Shown here piece by piece: positions 1-8,171 of a stretch of 45,155 nt of DNA. The stretch covers positions 1-45,155 of the forward strand of contig JAHEJX010000024.1 of NCBI GenBank assembly GCA_024638645.1, given 5' to 3'. Every line of letters starts with the position of its first letter. Within the stretch, counting starts at the first letter, position 1. A program made the position numbers and the translations under genes. Below the pieces are notes generated by a model. The model was not told the origin of the DNA and made no database searches. It saw only the letters and a list, made by a program, of their open reading frames with translations. This DNA is from Actinomycetes bacterium. Lineage in GTDB: Bacteria > Actinomycetota > Acidimicrobiia > Spongiisociales > UBA5794.

Positions 1-372
1 AAGCGGGCTCGGACCCGATAGGTATGTGCCGTCGAGGGTGTATTCGGATCCGTGACACGGGTCCACAAACCGCGTCTCTTCATGATTGATCGGGAGGCCT
101 TCTCGCCGCTGGCCCGGCTCACCGGCATCGGCGATTCGGCATCCCTTGAAGGGGTCCTTTTCCCACAGCGCGATGAGGCCCTCGCCGGGAATGTTGACGA
201 TGTAGATTCCCCGGCCGACTGCATGGACGACGTCGCCTTCAGCAAGCTCTGCCTCCTCGGCGATCGGGGCCAGAGTGTCGACCGGCGTGATGGGTAGTGT
301 CGGGCTGGCCGGGCCACAACCCACCATCAGCAGGCTTGCCGTAAGGGCTGCGATGCTACCCAGCCGGGACAT
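1..372 (-). CDS. Rieske-like lipoprotein lacking most cluster ligands (3' part outside window)
   Basis: I read 124 residues before the window edge. The N-terminus is a lipoprotein signal ending in LMVGC (Cys19), so the protein should be anchored outside the membrane. The rest resembles a Rieske domain: box I is D73-P-F-K-G-C78 and box II is D104-P-C106-H-G-S, followed by a G-P-S-P-L end like the proline loop of Rieske proteins. Against the usual CxHxGC and CPCHGS, the two disulphide cysteines (78, 106) and His107 remain, but the other three [2Fe-2S] ligands are Asp73, Phe75 and Asp104. A normal cluster is therefore unlikely. The start ATG lies inside the last 17 nt of the upstream gene, which suggests cotranscription with leuCD. 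The family call comes from motif layout only; the role is unknown. Confidence 0.6.
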   Translation of the reverse strand, partial: MSRLGSIAALTASLLMVGCGPASPTLPITPVDTLAPIAEEAELAEGDVVHAVGRGIYIVNIPGEGLIALWEKDPFKGCRIADAGEPGQRREGLPINHEETRFVDPCHGSEYTLDGTYLSGPSPL

Positions 373-721
373 ACGGGATTCCCCCGAGACGGACGAGAGC
401 GTCCACCACGGCTTCCCGGGCGGCCACGAAATCGCCCCGCACTTCATTGCGCGCCTCGCCCGACTCCTGGACGTAGACCCGGTAGGAGCCGCCGTCATCG
501 AGGATGTAGAGGCCGTCGCGGGGACCGACGATGTTGCGACCGAGTTTCAACATCTCCGCGGTGTTGGGGATCGCTGCAATCAGATCAATGCGCTCCACGT
601 TGAAGGCCTCTTCGAAGTCCGCCGCGTTGGTTGCCCGTCGTCCCAGAATCTGCGACGCCATCCGATGGCCTCGAAGTTTGAGAATGGCGATGGCCTGATC
701 GTGCCGCGTCGGGCGATCCAT
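356..721 (-). CDS. conserved-looking hypothetical protein after leuD
   Basis: A 121-residue soluble protein that I do not recognise. It has no signal peptide or membrane segment. The first half is basic and probably helical; the second half has a beta-rich GLYILDDGGSYRVYVQE stretch and ends in a helix and IPYVPAG. It starts only 2 nt after the leuD stop and overlaps the Rieske-like gene by 17 nt, so it is very probably the third gene of a leuC-leuD operon. Nothing in it resembles an isopropylmalate pathway enzyme. The gene is supported by the tight spacing and continuous frame. Confidence 0.65.
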   Translation of the reverse strand: MDRPTRHDQAIAILKLRGHRMASQILGRRATNAADFEEAFNVERIDLIAAIPNTAEMLKLGRNIVGPRDGLYILDDGGSYRVYVQESGEARNEVRGDFVAAREAVVDALVRLGGIPYVPAG

Positions 722-723
722 GA

Positions 724-1326
724 TCAGCGAACGGTGGGCTTGAACGCAGGGCGGTTCGACTCGTACTCGTCGATCATGGCACTGTTCTGCAAGGTCAGGC
801 CGACATTATCGAGGCCGTTGGCGAGGCGATGTTTGGCGTGGCCGTCGATTTCAAAGCTCGCCTGGAAGGCGCCACAGGTAAGTGTCTGCTTGTCGAGATC
901 GATCACTACATGGTTCCCCGGCTCGTGAGCAAGCTCGATGAGTTCTGTGACCTCTGCTTCGGCAAGGACTACAGGAAGCAGGCCGATGTTGATGCAGTTG
1001 TTGTAGAAGATGTCGGCGAACGATGGAGCCACAATTGCTTCGAAACCCCAATCCTCGAGTCCCCAGGGCGCGTGTTCGCGAGATGAACCTGAGCCGAAGT
1101 TGTGCCCTGTGACCAGCACCTTCGACTCCTGGTATTCCGGATGGTTGAGGATGAAATCGGAGTGTGGTTCGCCTTCGTTGTCGTAGCGCCAGTCATAGAA
1201 CACGTATGGGCCGAAGCCGGAGCGCTCGACTCGCTTGAGGTGTTGTTTTGGCATGATCTGGTCCGTGTCGACGTTGTTGCGCGGTAGCGGTGCGGCTCGC
1301 CCGGCAATGGTTGAGATCTTCTTCAT
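724..1326 (-). CDS. leuD: 3-isopropylmalate dehydratase small subunit
   Basis: LeuD is the swivel-domain subunit that joins LeuC to isomerise 2-isopropylmalate to 3-isopropylmalate in leucine synthesis, in the cytoplasm. The family pattern is clear: an N-terminal [15 protein letters not shown] stretch and the substrate-loop motif [11 protein letters not shown]. With the ATG at 1326 the protein has 200 residues, the normal size. I prefer that start over the ATG at 1332 because GAGG lies about 8 nt upstream of it, and it overlaps the leuC stop as ATGA. It is translationally coupled to leuC. Confidence 0.96.
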   Translation of the reverse strand: MKKISTIAGRAAPLPRNNVDTDQIMPKQHLKRVERSGFGPYVFYDWRYDNEGEPHSDFILNHPEYQESKVLVTGHNFGSGSSREHAPWGLEDWGFEAIVAPSFADIFYNNCINIGLLPVVLAEAEVTELIELAHEPGNHVVIDLDKQTLTCGAFQASFEIDGHAKHRLANGLDNVGLTLQNSAMIDEYESNRPAFKPTVR

Positions 1327-2726
1327 GACCATGTCCTCACGTCAACGAAATGCCCCGCGACCGCAGCTGCCGCGGCCATGGCAGGGCTGACAAGATGGGT
1401 GCGACCGCCCCGGCCCTGGCGGCCCTCGAAGTTGCGGTTCGAGGTCGATGCGCAACGTTCGCCCGGCAGCAGGATGTCCGGATTCATACCGAGACACATC
1501 GAACAACCGGCGTCGCGCCACTCAAAACCCGCCGCCGTGAAGATCTCATGGAGGCCCTCGGACTCAGCTTGGAGTTTTACGAGGCCCGAGCCCGGAACGA
1601 CCATGGCGTGCACCCCGTCCTTGACTCGTTTGCCTGCGATGACCGCAGCGGCTGCTCGCAGGTCTTCAATCCGGCCGTTGGTGCAAGAGCCGAGGAATAC
1701 GCGATCGATCTCGATATCTGTGATTGGGGTTCCGGCTGCAAGGTCCATATAGAGCAGCGCTCGGGCGGTCGAGTCCTGGTCGAGCGGATCTTCGAAGTCC
1801 TCCGGGCTCGGCACGATGCCTGAAACAGGCAAGGTCTGCGCCGGATTGGTGCCCCAAGACACGTGCGGCTCGAGACTGGAAGCGTCGACATCGACAACCG
1901 CGTCGAACTCCGCTCCATCGTCTGAGTGCAGCGTCCTCCAGTACTCGACGGCGGCATCCCATTGGGCACCTTGCGGCGCCTTTGGCCTGCCTTTGAGGTA
2001 GGCGAACGTTGTCTCGTCCGGAGCAATGAATCCGGCGCGAGCTCCTGCCTCGATCGACATGTTGCAGATGGTCATCCGGCCTTCCATCGAAAGGGCCTCG
2101 ATGGCTCCACCGCGATACTCGATGACGTAGCCGGTTCCACCCCCGACGCCGATCTTGGCGATGATCCCGAGAATGATGTCCTTGGCAGTGACACCGGTCG
2201 GAAGTTGCCCGTTGACGTTGATCGCCATGGCCTTGGGTTTGAGTTGGGGGAGCGTCTGGGTCGCCAGTACATGCTCGACCTCGCTCGTGCCGATGCCGAA
2301 AGCAAGAGCGCCGAAAGCGCCGTGGGTGGCAGTGTGGGAGTCGCCGCAAACGATGGTCATCCCGGGCTGGGTGATGCCTTGCTCGGGCCCAATCACGTGG
2401 ACTATGCCCTGGCGCGGGTCGTCGAGCCCGAAGAGGGTGATGTTGTTCGTCTCACAGTTCGCAACGAGGGTGTCGATCTGGACCTTCGAAAGCGGATCCC
2501 TGATGCCGAGCTCCCGCCCTTCGGTGGGCACGCCGTGGTCGATGGTTGCGAGGGTGAGGTCGGGGCGGCGGATCGGTCTTCCCTGGAGCTGCAACGACTC
2601 AAAAGCTTGCGGCGACGTGACCTCGTGAACGAGATGAAGATCGATGTAAAGCAGGTCGGGTTCGCCGTCTTGGCGGCGGACAACATGGTCTTCCCAGACC
2701 TTGTCGAGCAGTGTTCTAGGCGGCAT
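1323..2726 (-). CDS. leuC: 3-isopropylmalate dehydratase large subunit
   Basis: LeuC is the aconitase-type large subunit carrying the [4Fe-4S] cluster. The three cluster cysteines are visible as Cys348 (FLGSCTNGR) and Cys408/Cys411 ([12 protein letters not shown]), the same spacing as other LeuC proteins. [18 protein letters not shown] is also typical. I start at the ATG at 2726, which follows GGAGAG by 6 nt and gives 467 residues. An in-frame start 12 codons further up would add a tail the family lacks. The gene is divergent from the gene at 2796, and the 69-bp gap must hold both promoters. I saw no leader peptide or attenuator there. Confidence 0.97.
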   Translation of the reverse strand: MPPRTLLDKVWEDHVVRRQDGEPDLLYIDLHLVHEVTSPQAFESLQLQGRPIRRPDLTLATIDHGVPTEGRELGIRDPLSKVQIDTLVANCETNNITLFGLDDPRQGIVHVIGPEQGITQPGMTIVCGDSHTATHGAFGALAFGIGTSEVEHVLATQTLPQLKPKAMAINVNGQLPTGVTAKDIILGIIAKIGVGGGTGYVIEYRGGAIEALSMEGRMTICNMSIEAGARAGFIAPDETTFAYLKGRPKAPQGAQWDAAVEYWRTLHSDDGAEFDAVVDVDASSLEPHVSWGTNPAQTLPVSGIVPSPEDFEDPLDQDSTARALLYMDLAAGTPITDIEIDRVFLGSCTNGRIEDLRAAAAVIAGKRVKDGVHAMVVPGSGLVKLQAESEGLHEIFTAAGFEWRDAGCSMCLGMNPDILLPGERCASTSNRNFEGRQGRGGRTHLVSPAMAAAAAVAGHFVDVRTWS

Positions 2727-2795
2727 TTTGGTCTCTCCGTGGTGCCAGGAGCGAGTGGGCATAGTAGGCGCAGGGGGAGCGGGTAACGTTCGGCA

Positions 2796-3368
2796 ATGCC
2801 CTGGGCCATTGCACTCCTGTTGTCCGTCTCGCTGAGCACACCATTCGGCGAAGCCTCAGCGCGTTTGATTGGATTCACTCCAGAAGAGGTGACCATCGAG
2901 GTCTCGGTTGAGCTCGTGGAGCCCGCGGCTCTCGTGTTGCTGCGCGGCGAGGACGTAGCCGGCACAGAGTTGGACCCGGTGGCGCTCCTGGCGCGCGAAG
3001 ACGGGACATGGGGAGCGGTGGTCGCGCTGCCCGCCAGGCGAGACATCTTGCTTGCCTTCGAACTCATACCGCCGATCGGCGCGAGCACCTTGTCAGAGGC
3101 GTCGACCATGGTGGAGCTAGGGATTTCCGCGGAAGTCCTGACCTTCGTCGAACCGCCGTCCGAGCAGATCGACGACTCGTCAGGACCTGTTGTGGGCCTT
3201 GCCTGGATCATCCTGGCAGTGCTGGCCGGGCTCACTGCCATTGGAATGCTGGCCGTTTGGACGCGCAGTGGCTCGTCGGAACGCAATGACTCGCAGGACG
3301 ATGCAGAAGACGACCCAGCAGACGACGAGCATGCCGGCTTCGACGGGGTCGCCGTCGACGGCGGCTGA
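2796..3368 (+). CDS. hypothetical secreted/membrane-anchored protein
   Basis: A 190-residue protein with a short N-terminal hydrophobic signal (residues about 3-20). An extracytoplasmic region of about 115 residues follows, rich in V/E and probably beta-stranded. A single membrane helix (about 135-157, [19 protein letters not shown]) leads to a very acidic C-terminal tail rich in D/E. I do not recognise the family. The layout is like CopC/YcnI-type copper-handling proteins that end in one helix, but I see no conserved His/Met copper ligands, so that is only an alternative. A strong hairpin follows the stop codon, so it is probably a one-gene unit. Confidence 0.7.
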   Translation: MPWAIALLLSVSLSTPFGEASARLIGFTPEEVTIEVSVELVEPAALVLLRGEDVAGTELDPVALLAREDGTWGAVVALPARRDILLAFELIPPIGASTLSEASTMVELGISAEVLTFVEPPSEQIDDSSGPVVGLAWIILAVLAGLTAIGMLAVWTRSGSSERNDSQDDAEDDPADDEHAGFDGVAVDGG

Positions 3369-3372
3369 GCGC

Positions 3373-3395
3373 CGCCAACCGAGCTTCGGTTGGCG
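3373..3395. terminator. hairpin after the gene at 2796
   Basis: Perfect 10-bp arms CGCCAACCGA / TCGGTTGGCG with loop GCT begin 4 nt after a TGA stop. No T-run follows, so it may be an intrinsic terminator of the T-poor kind common in GC-rich actinobacteria, or only an mRNA end stabiliser. Confidence 0.55.
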
Positions 3396-3398
3396 CAG

Positions 3399-3520
3399 TC
3401 TGATGGCTTCGTTGTCGGGCTTTGATTGCTGGGTTGGGGAGTTAGTTGGTGTTGCGGATTGTTGGGCGGCAGTTTGGTGTAGCCAATACTGCGATCTGAT
3501 GGCTTCGCCATCAGGCCTTG
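3399..3520. repeat. two diverged copies of a TCTGATGGCTTCG element
   Basis: TCTGATGGCTTCG occurs at 3399-3411 and again at 3495-3507. After the second copy the sequence closes a perfect hairpin, CTGATGGC-TTC-GCCATCAG (3496-3514). After the first, the matching half is changed mostly by transitions (TTGTCGGGCT against CCATCAGGCC), so its hairpin is decayed. The sequence between them is G/T-rich and holds no gene. It is probably a small palindromic intergenic repeat. Confidence 0.5.
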
Positions 3521-3552
3521 ACTAATTGTCGGGAAATCCCGACAATTTGGCC
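3518..3552 (+). promoter_or_regulatory. promoter with palindromic operator, apparently leaderless
   Basis: TTGACT (3518-3523) and GACAAT (3541-3546) are separated by exactly 17 nt and read as -35 and -10 boxes. A perfect inverted repeat, AATTGTCGGGA / TCCCGACAATT with a 2-nt centre (3524-3547), fills the spacer and -10. The ATG of the ArsR-type gene begins 6 nt after the -10, where transcription would start, and no Shine-Dalgarno fits. I infer an autorepressed, leaderless promoter for the regulator-MFS pair. It has not been tested. Confidence 0.6.
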
Positions 3553-4143
3553 ATGAAGGGTTTCGAACCTCGCCTCGCTCCAGACGCAAGCGCAGCCAAC
3601 TCCGGCCATGTGGTGGATTACGACATGGACGAATATGTGCGGGCCGACTCTCCTGAACAGCTGCGGGCTCTGGGCAACGTCACCAGAGAGGAGATCCTGT
3701 CCCTTCTCAGCGAGCGCGCTGCCACGACGTCACAGCTCGCCGTGGCTCTGGGCAAGCCGAAGGGATCTGTCGGTTATCACGTCAAGGTTCTGGAGCAGGC
3801 CGGCTTCGTTCACGTTGTTCGCACGAACAAGGTGCGAGCCATGACCGAGAAGTATTACGGGCGGACGGCTCGCACCATCATCTTCGGCAAGGCCGGCGGC
3901 AACGACCCGTTCTTCATGCTCGACGACGTGCGCCGTGAGGGTGTCGCCGTCGAAGGCGAGCCACTTCCCATGTTCACGATGCGCCGGGCTCGGATCTCGG
4001 AGGAACGTGCAGTCGAGTTCACCGAGCGTCTGTTGGAGCTCGCGGGGGAGTTCATCGACCTGCCCAGGGAAGGGGACAGGATGTTTGGCCTTGTTGCCGG
4101 GGTCTACCCGACCAACCTGCCTTCACTTGGAGACGATGAGTGA
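3553..4143 (+). CDS. ArsR-family winged-helix transcriptional regulator
   Basis: A 196-residue cytoplasmic regulator. A winged-helix domain spans about residues 30-100: helices ALGNVTREEILSLLSERAA and TTSQLAVALG, recognition-helix-like KGSVGYHVKVLEQAG, then the wing FVHVVRTNKVRAMTEKYY. The remainder is a probable effector or dimer domain of unknown ligand; I see no obvious metal-binding cysteines. I chose the ATG at 3553 rather than a TTG at 3526, because the TTG lies inside the operator palindrome and gives no ribosome site. The gene overlaps the following MFS gene by GTGA, so it most likely controls that transporter and itself. Confidence 0.85.
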   Translation: MKGFEPRLAPDASAANSGHVVDYDMDEYVRADSPEQLRALGNVTREEILSLLSERAATTSQLAVALGKPKGSVGYHVKVLEQAGFVHVVRTNKVRAMTEKYYGRTARTIIFGKAGGNDPFFMLDDVRREGVAVEGEPLPMFTMRRARISEERAVEFTERLLELAGEFIDLPREGDRMFGLVAGVYPTNLPSLGDDE

Positions 4144-5576
4144 GCGAACAGGCAGCGCTCAAACAGAAGATCAGCCTCGGCTCGCGCTACTGGCGACTGT
4201 GGACTGCGTCCGTCATCTCCAACCTCGGCGACGGCGTGGCGACGATCGCGTACCCGTGGCTGGCCTCGGCAGTCACCCGTAACGGGTTCTTGATTGGCCT
4301 CATCCCTGTTGCTCAGCGACTGCCCTGGCTCATATTCACCCTTCCCGCCGGAGTGATCACGGACAGGGTGGATCGCCGCAAGATCATGGTCTCGATGGAC
4401 ATCTTCCGGACTCTGATCACCACCGTGGTGGCGTTCGCCGTGCTCGCAAGGCAGGGAGCGCTACCTGCACCAAACGAGATTGCGGGCGGGCTAGAGCTCA
4501 CGACGGACGGCGCGCTGTACACAATCGTCCTGCTGGCTTCGCTGCTTTTCGGCTTTGCAGAGGTACTTCGGGACAACGCTGCCCAGACCATCCTCCCTGC
4601 GATCGTCGAGCCGGCGAATCTGGAAAAGGCGAATGGGCAGATGTGGGGCATAGAGATGGTTGCCAACAGCTTCGTGGGACCGCCGCTGGGTTCGCTTCTC
4701 ATCGGGATCGCATTCGCCTTGCCGTTCTTCTTCGACGCCGGGACGTTCGCCGTTGCGGCGGCCATGGTCTGGCTGATCTCTGGCGTCTTCAAATCTGACG
4801 GCGCCGCCGAGGCTGCCGGCAAGAAGATCGACTGGAAGGGTGAGATCGCGGAAGGTTTCGGCTGGCTGTGGCGCCATCCTCTGCTGCGGCCGATGGCGAT
4901 CATCCTCGGCTTCATGAACGGGCTCGGCATGGTGACCTTCGCGACGTTCGTGTTGTTCGCCCAGGAAGTCCTGGGCACATCCGCATTCGAGTTCTCGATC
5001 CTCGGCACCGGCGCTGCCATCGGGGGCCTGGCCGGCACTTTCCTGGCTTCGAAGGTCTCGGCCAAGCTGGGCAGCGGCACGTCGCTGTTCCTCACGCTGT
5101 CCGCCAGCGTTTTCATCACGGCCATCATCGGCGTGAACTCGAGCTGGATCATCGTGTGGGCGGCGTTCGGCGCATTCACCTTCACGGCGATTCTGTGGAA
5201 CGTCATCACGGTGTCGCTGCGCCAGACCATTATCCCGGACCGGCTGCTCGGCAGAGTCAACAGCGTCTACCGCTTCTTCGCCTGGGGAATGATGCCGATC
5301 GGCTCGGCCATCGGGGGAGCTCTGGTCGTCGGGTCCGAGGTTTTCTTCGGCCGCGAGCTCGCACTCCGGATGCCATGGTTCGTGGCGGCCGGCGCTTATG
5401 CGCTCTTGCTTCTGTACGCGGCGCCGAAACTCACTACGGAAAAGATCGAGTCAGCCCGGGCCGAGGGGATCGCCGCCAAGGAAGCCGCCGGTGAGTCGGG
5501 CAAGAGGGGTGGCGTTGCCGATGATGCCCTAGCCGAAGGAGGAGTGCCCGGAGCGCCGCCGCCGATCGACGACTAG
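4140..5576 (+). CDS. MFS transporter (MFS_3/EntS-like exporter)
   Basis: A 478-residue major facilitator protein with about 12 hydrophobic segments. The first intracellular loop carries the MFS signature-like GVITDRVDRRKIMVSMD (about residues 75-92). The N-terminus (RYWRLWTASVISNLGDGVATIAYPWL) is typical of MFS_3 drug/siderophore exporters. The C-terminus is a soluble acidic tail of about 50 residues. The GTG start overlaps the regulator stop as GTGA, so the two are coupled and the regulator probably senses this pump's substrate. The substrate cannot be read from sequence. The 3' end shares the CTAG tetramer with the convergent AlkC gene. Confidence 0.88.
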   Translation: MSEQAALKQKISLGSRYWRLWTASVISNLGDGVATIAYPWLASAVTRNGFLIGLIPVAQRLPWLIFTLPAGVITDRVDRRKIMVSMDIFRTLITTVVAFAVLARQGALPAPNEIAGGLELTTDGALYTIVLLASLLFGFAEVLRDNAAQTILPAIVEPANLEKANGQMWGIEMVANSFVGPPLGSLLIGIAFALPFFFDAGTFAVAAAMVWLISGVFKSDGAAEAAGKKIDWKGEIAEGFGWLWRHPLLRPMAIILGFMNGLGMVTFATFVLFAQEVLGTSAFEFSILGTGAAIGGLAGTFLASKVSAKLGSGTSLFLTLSASVFITAIIGVNSSWIIVWAAFGAFTFTAILWNVITVSLRQTIIPDRLLGRVNSVYRFFAWGMMPIGSAIGGALVVGSEVFFGRELALRMPWFVAAGAYALLLLYAAPKLTTEKIESARAEGIAAKEAAGESGKRGGVADDALAEGGVPGAPPPIDD

Positions 5577-6664
5577 AGCACGACGTCGAACGCTGCTGCT
5601 GCGACCACGCTGCCGGCGATCTGCAGCTCCACGCGGTGTTTGCCCGGGTAATAGGTTCGGGTGGTCGCCATCTGAATGAGACGGCGCTTCGATAGGTCCG
5701 CTCTTTCCCCCGGTCCGAGGTCGATCGTCTTCCACTTGAAGACCTTCGGGCTGGTCGCTCCCGACCTGTTGATGTGGTGGATGACGAAGTCCACAACGAG
5801 GCGCTGCGAGTCCTCTGCTGTTGATTCGATGCTCGCTTCGAGGGTGATGTGGTCGCCCATGCGTGCTTCGCTCGGGGACACGTCGAACCGATCGACGGAC
5901 ACGGCTGCCGTCGTCGCATATCCGAGCGCAGCCAGCGCTCCGGGATGACCCCGTTTCACAAGTGTGCGGAGAGCGTGGCTGAGCATCTGCATGTCAATGC
6001 TCGGCTCGTTCTTCCAGCGTTCGATGACTGCGACGACGGCATCCGGGGAGCTCCTGGAGATGTCGTTGAGGTGGTTGGCAACCGATCGACGAACAGTCTC
6101 GTCGACGTCGTGGCGCAGTCGCTCGAGGAGGGCAAGGCCCGGAGCGGGGTCATCGCTCAGTCGCTGCACATTGACGCCCCATGGCAACCGGGGGCGCGTT
6201 CCTTCCGAAGGGAGCCGGCGCACCGCGGCCGACTCGTGACTCGTGAAGGCTTCGAGGGTTGCATATGCCTTGTCCCAGTGATCCCGGAGGTAGGGCCGGA
6301 TCGCGAACTCGCAGCTGGCGCGCTGCGTGAGGTGTTCCATTGCGGCGAGTGATTGGTCCGGATGGTCGAGACCGAAGATCTCAACGAAGGTGCACAGCGG
6401 CCAGGCGGCGAATCCTTCGATGGGCGGGTCCTGGCGAGCGACGGCGACGACTGTGGCGAGCGCTTCGACGTAGCCGTCACTGAGTCCGCCACGCAGCCGA
6501 CGGGCAATGGCTTCGATGCGAGACTTGAGCTCGAGGGCTGGCAGCTCTTTGAGTAGATCTTTCACGAAGCCGGTACGGCCGAACTCGGAGTCGACTAATG
6601 CGACGCGGTGGGCGATGTCGCGCACGACCGCCTCTCCGACCATGTTCTTGAGCGGCTCGGCCAT
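5573..6664 (-). CDS. alkC: AlkC-type DNA alkylation repair glycosylase (HEAT-like repeats plus Ig-like domain)
   Basis: A 363-residue protein beginning MAEPLKNMVGEAVVRDIA, the AlkC opening, followed by HEAT-like helical repeats to about residue 255. The conserved HESAAVRRLPSEGTRPRLPWG stretch sits near 145-165. From about 265 to the end the sequence is beta-rich, matching the C-terminal Ig-like domain reported for AlkC but absent from AlkD. The family removes cationic alkylpurines such as 3-methyladenine from DNA without base flipping. No Shine-Dalgarno is evident. The stop codon TAG is read from the same CTAG (5573-5576) that ends the convergent MFS gene. I judge AlkC more likely than AlkD because of the Ig-like tail. 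Confidence 0.85.
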   Translation of the reverse strand: MAEPLKNMVGEAVVRDIAHRVALVDSEFGRTGFVKDLLKELPALELKSRIEAIARRLRGGLSDGYVEALATVVAVARQDPPIEGFAAWPLCTFVEIFGLDHPDQSLAAMEHLTQRASCEFAIRPYLRDHWDKAYATLEAFTSHESAAVRRLPSEGTRPRLPWGVNVQRLSDDPAPGLALLERLRHDVDETVRRSVANHLNDISRSSPDAVVAVIERWKNEPSIDMQMLSHALRTLVKRGHPGALAALGYATTAAVSVDRFDVSPSEARMGDHITLEASIESTAEDSQRLVVDFVIHHINRSGATSPKVFKWKTIDLGPGERADLSKRRLIQMATTRTYYPGKHRVELQIAGSVVAAAAFDVVL

Positions 6665-6683
6665 GGGCCGAAACTAGCCAGCT

Positions 6684-7469
6684 CTAAACCCGCGCTGCCC
6701 GCCGCTTGAGAAGGGCCATGCCGATAGCGCCGAGCAGTGCTGCCACAACCGTGGCCCCGCTGATGATTGGAACCGGCTGGCGGAGCCGAGTACCGAGACT
6801 GACTTGGCGGGTGAAGAGGACGATGGGCCAATCCCTCTCTTCCGCAACCTTGCGCAGTTCCTTTTCGGGGTTGACTGCCACGGGGTGACCCACCACCTCC
6901 ATCATCGGTGTGTCCGTGATCGAGTCGCTGTACGCGTACGACTCGGAGAGGTCGATACCTTCCCGCTCGGCGAGGTCCTTGATGGCCGCCGCCTTGCCGG
7001 GGCCCATTGCGTACACATCGAGTTCCGGAAGGAAGAACCCGGCGGCATCTGTCTTGACCTTGGTAGCAATGATGTTGGTGACGCCGATGTGGCGCCCGAT
7101 GGGCCGCACGATCTCGATCGGGCTCGCCGAGACGAGGTAGACCTCGCGGCCCTCCCGCTTGTGCTCGTCGATGAGGGTGAGCGCCTCGGCATACACGAGG
7201 GGATCGGCCACCTCTTCGAGCGTCTCCTCGACGAGTTGCTCGATCTCGGCACGATGCCAGCCGGACGTCAGGGTCAGCATCTGATCCCTGGCCCGCTCCA
7301 GCTGATCCTCATCTGCGCCAAAGAGCACGTAGAAGAGCTGTGCGAAGCCGAATTTCATCAGCGTCCGCTTGCCGACGAACCCGGCACGATAGAACGGCCG
7401 TCCGAACGCCAGCGTCGAGGACTTGGCGATGACGGTCTTGTCGAGATCGAAGAAAGCAGCTGTTTTCAT
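6684..7469 (-). CDS. HAD-IB family phosphatase with C-terminal membrane helix
   Basis: A SerB-like HAD hydrolase of 261 residues from the ATG at 7469. Motif I is FFDLDKTVI (nucleophile Asp8, acid/base Asp10), motif II lies in VYLVSASP, and motif IV is SYAYSDSITDTPMM. The C-terminus has one hydrophobic helix (PIISGATVVAALLGAIGMALL) followed by a basic KRRAARV tail, so the enzyme is probably tethered to the inner membrane. Substrate is unknown; relatives include phosphoserine and phospholipid-head phosphatases. It is divergent from the tad operon, exactly as Rv3661 lies beside Rv3660c in M. tuberculosis. The intergenic gap holds a heptamer array. Confidence 0.88.
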   Translation of the reverse strand: MKTAAFFDLDKTVIAKSSTLAFGRPFYRAGFVGKRTLMKFGFAQLFYVLFGADEDQLERARDQMLTLTSGWHRAEIEQLVEETLEEVADPLVYAEALTLIDEHKREGREVYLVSASPIEIVRPIGRHIGVTNIIATKVKTDAAGFFLPELDVYAMGPGKAAAIKDLAEREGIDLSESYAYSDSITDTPMMEVVGHPVAVNPEKELRKVAEERDWPIVLFTRQVSLGTRLRQPVPIISGATVVAALLGAIGMALLKRRAARV

Positions 7470-7479
7470 AGGTGAGGTC

Positions 7480-7508
7480 GTACAACGTACAAGGTACAAC
7501 GTACAACG
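7480..7508. repeat. TACNNNN heptamer array A (four units)
   Basis: Units TACAACG, TACAAGG, TACAACG, TACAACG run head to tail (7481-7508), preceded by a G at 7480. The array lies between the HAD gene and the tad operon. The rest of the gap (7509-7628) shows no gene or repeat. Confidence 0.8.
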
Positions 7509-7628
7509 CAGAATCTCGGCGCCCAGAGTCCTTTGGCTGAGGGATTTGGCCGGGACGAACCTCTTGAATCTGTCACACCCGCCACATAGGTTGGCGATGC
7601 TTCCCCATCGAGCCGACCCAATGAACCG

Positions 7629-8171
7629 ATGCCTGCACTTGCTACCTGGGCACCGGAGGACGGAGTGCTTGGGGCCGTCGCCCCGTTAGCGCTCGCCATC
7701 GCACAACCGACTTGCCTCGTCGCCGATCTCGATCCGGCCGGTGTGGCATACCCTTCCGAACGCTCCTTGCGAGATCTCGTCGCCGGCGGGCCGCGTGCCA
7801 GTGAGCTGCGCCCAGCCAGACGTGGGCTGGCCGTCCTGCGCAACGGTGGAGTGTCGCTCGCGGAATCGCGCAGTGTCGTGGAACTGTTGATCCAGAACTG
7901 GCCCGCCGTTGTCTTGCGCCTCGGCGGGCCATCAGGTGACGTCCCCGCCCCGTTCGTCCCCGTCCGCCTGCTGGTACCCGGCAGGCTGTTCCCCCCACAG
8001 GGGCGGGGCGTCTATCAACGTGTGTCCGCCACTCGATTGCGTCTGCCGGAGGGCGGCATCGGGTTGCCACCTGCACCCCGCCGAGCGGTCGCCGCGCTTC
8101 TGGCGCTCAAACAGCCGGGGCCCAGTCGCTGGCTGCGAGCGTGGCGGCGTGTCTGGACTTCGTCGTGGTGA
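7629..8171 (+). CDS. degenerate Ssd/TadZ-like protein, first gene of tad operon
   Basis: A 180-residue protein. The segment ALAIAQPTCLVADLDPAG resembles the strand-loop of MinD/ParA-type proteins (TadZ/CpaE and mycobacterial Ssd), but no Walker A lysine loop is present and the protein is less than half the usual length. The identification rests mainly on position: it takes the place of Rv3660c (ssd), directly before the CpaF ATPase and divergent from the HAD phosphatase. It overlaps cpaF by GTGA. If correct, it may have kept only the pole-targeting or assembly part of the fold without ATPase activity. The last 30 residues are W/R-rich. Confidence 0.55.
   Translation: MPALATWAPEDGVLGAVAPLALAIAQPTCLVADLDPAGVAYPSERSLRDLVAGGPRASELRPARRGLAVLRNGGVSLAESRSVVELLIQNWPAVVLRLGGPSGDVPAPFVPVRLLVPGRLFPPQGRGVYQRVSATRLRLPEGGIGLPPAPRRAVAALLALKQPGPSRWLRAWRRVWTSSW

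Noticed and set aside
2402-3589. 395-codon minus-strand open frame spanning leuC start and the 2796 gene
   Set aside because: Ser/Pro/Arg-rich translation antisense to two better supported genes and crossing their promoters.
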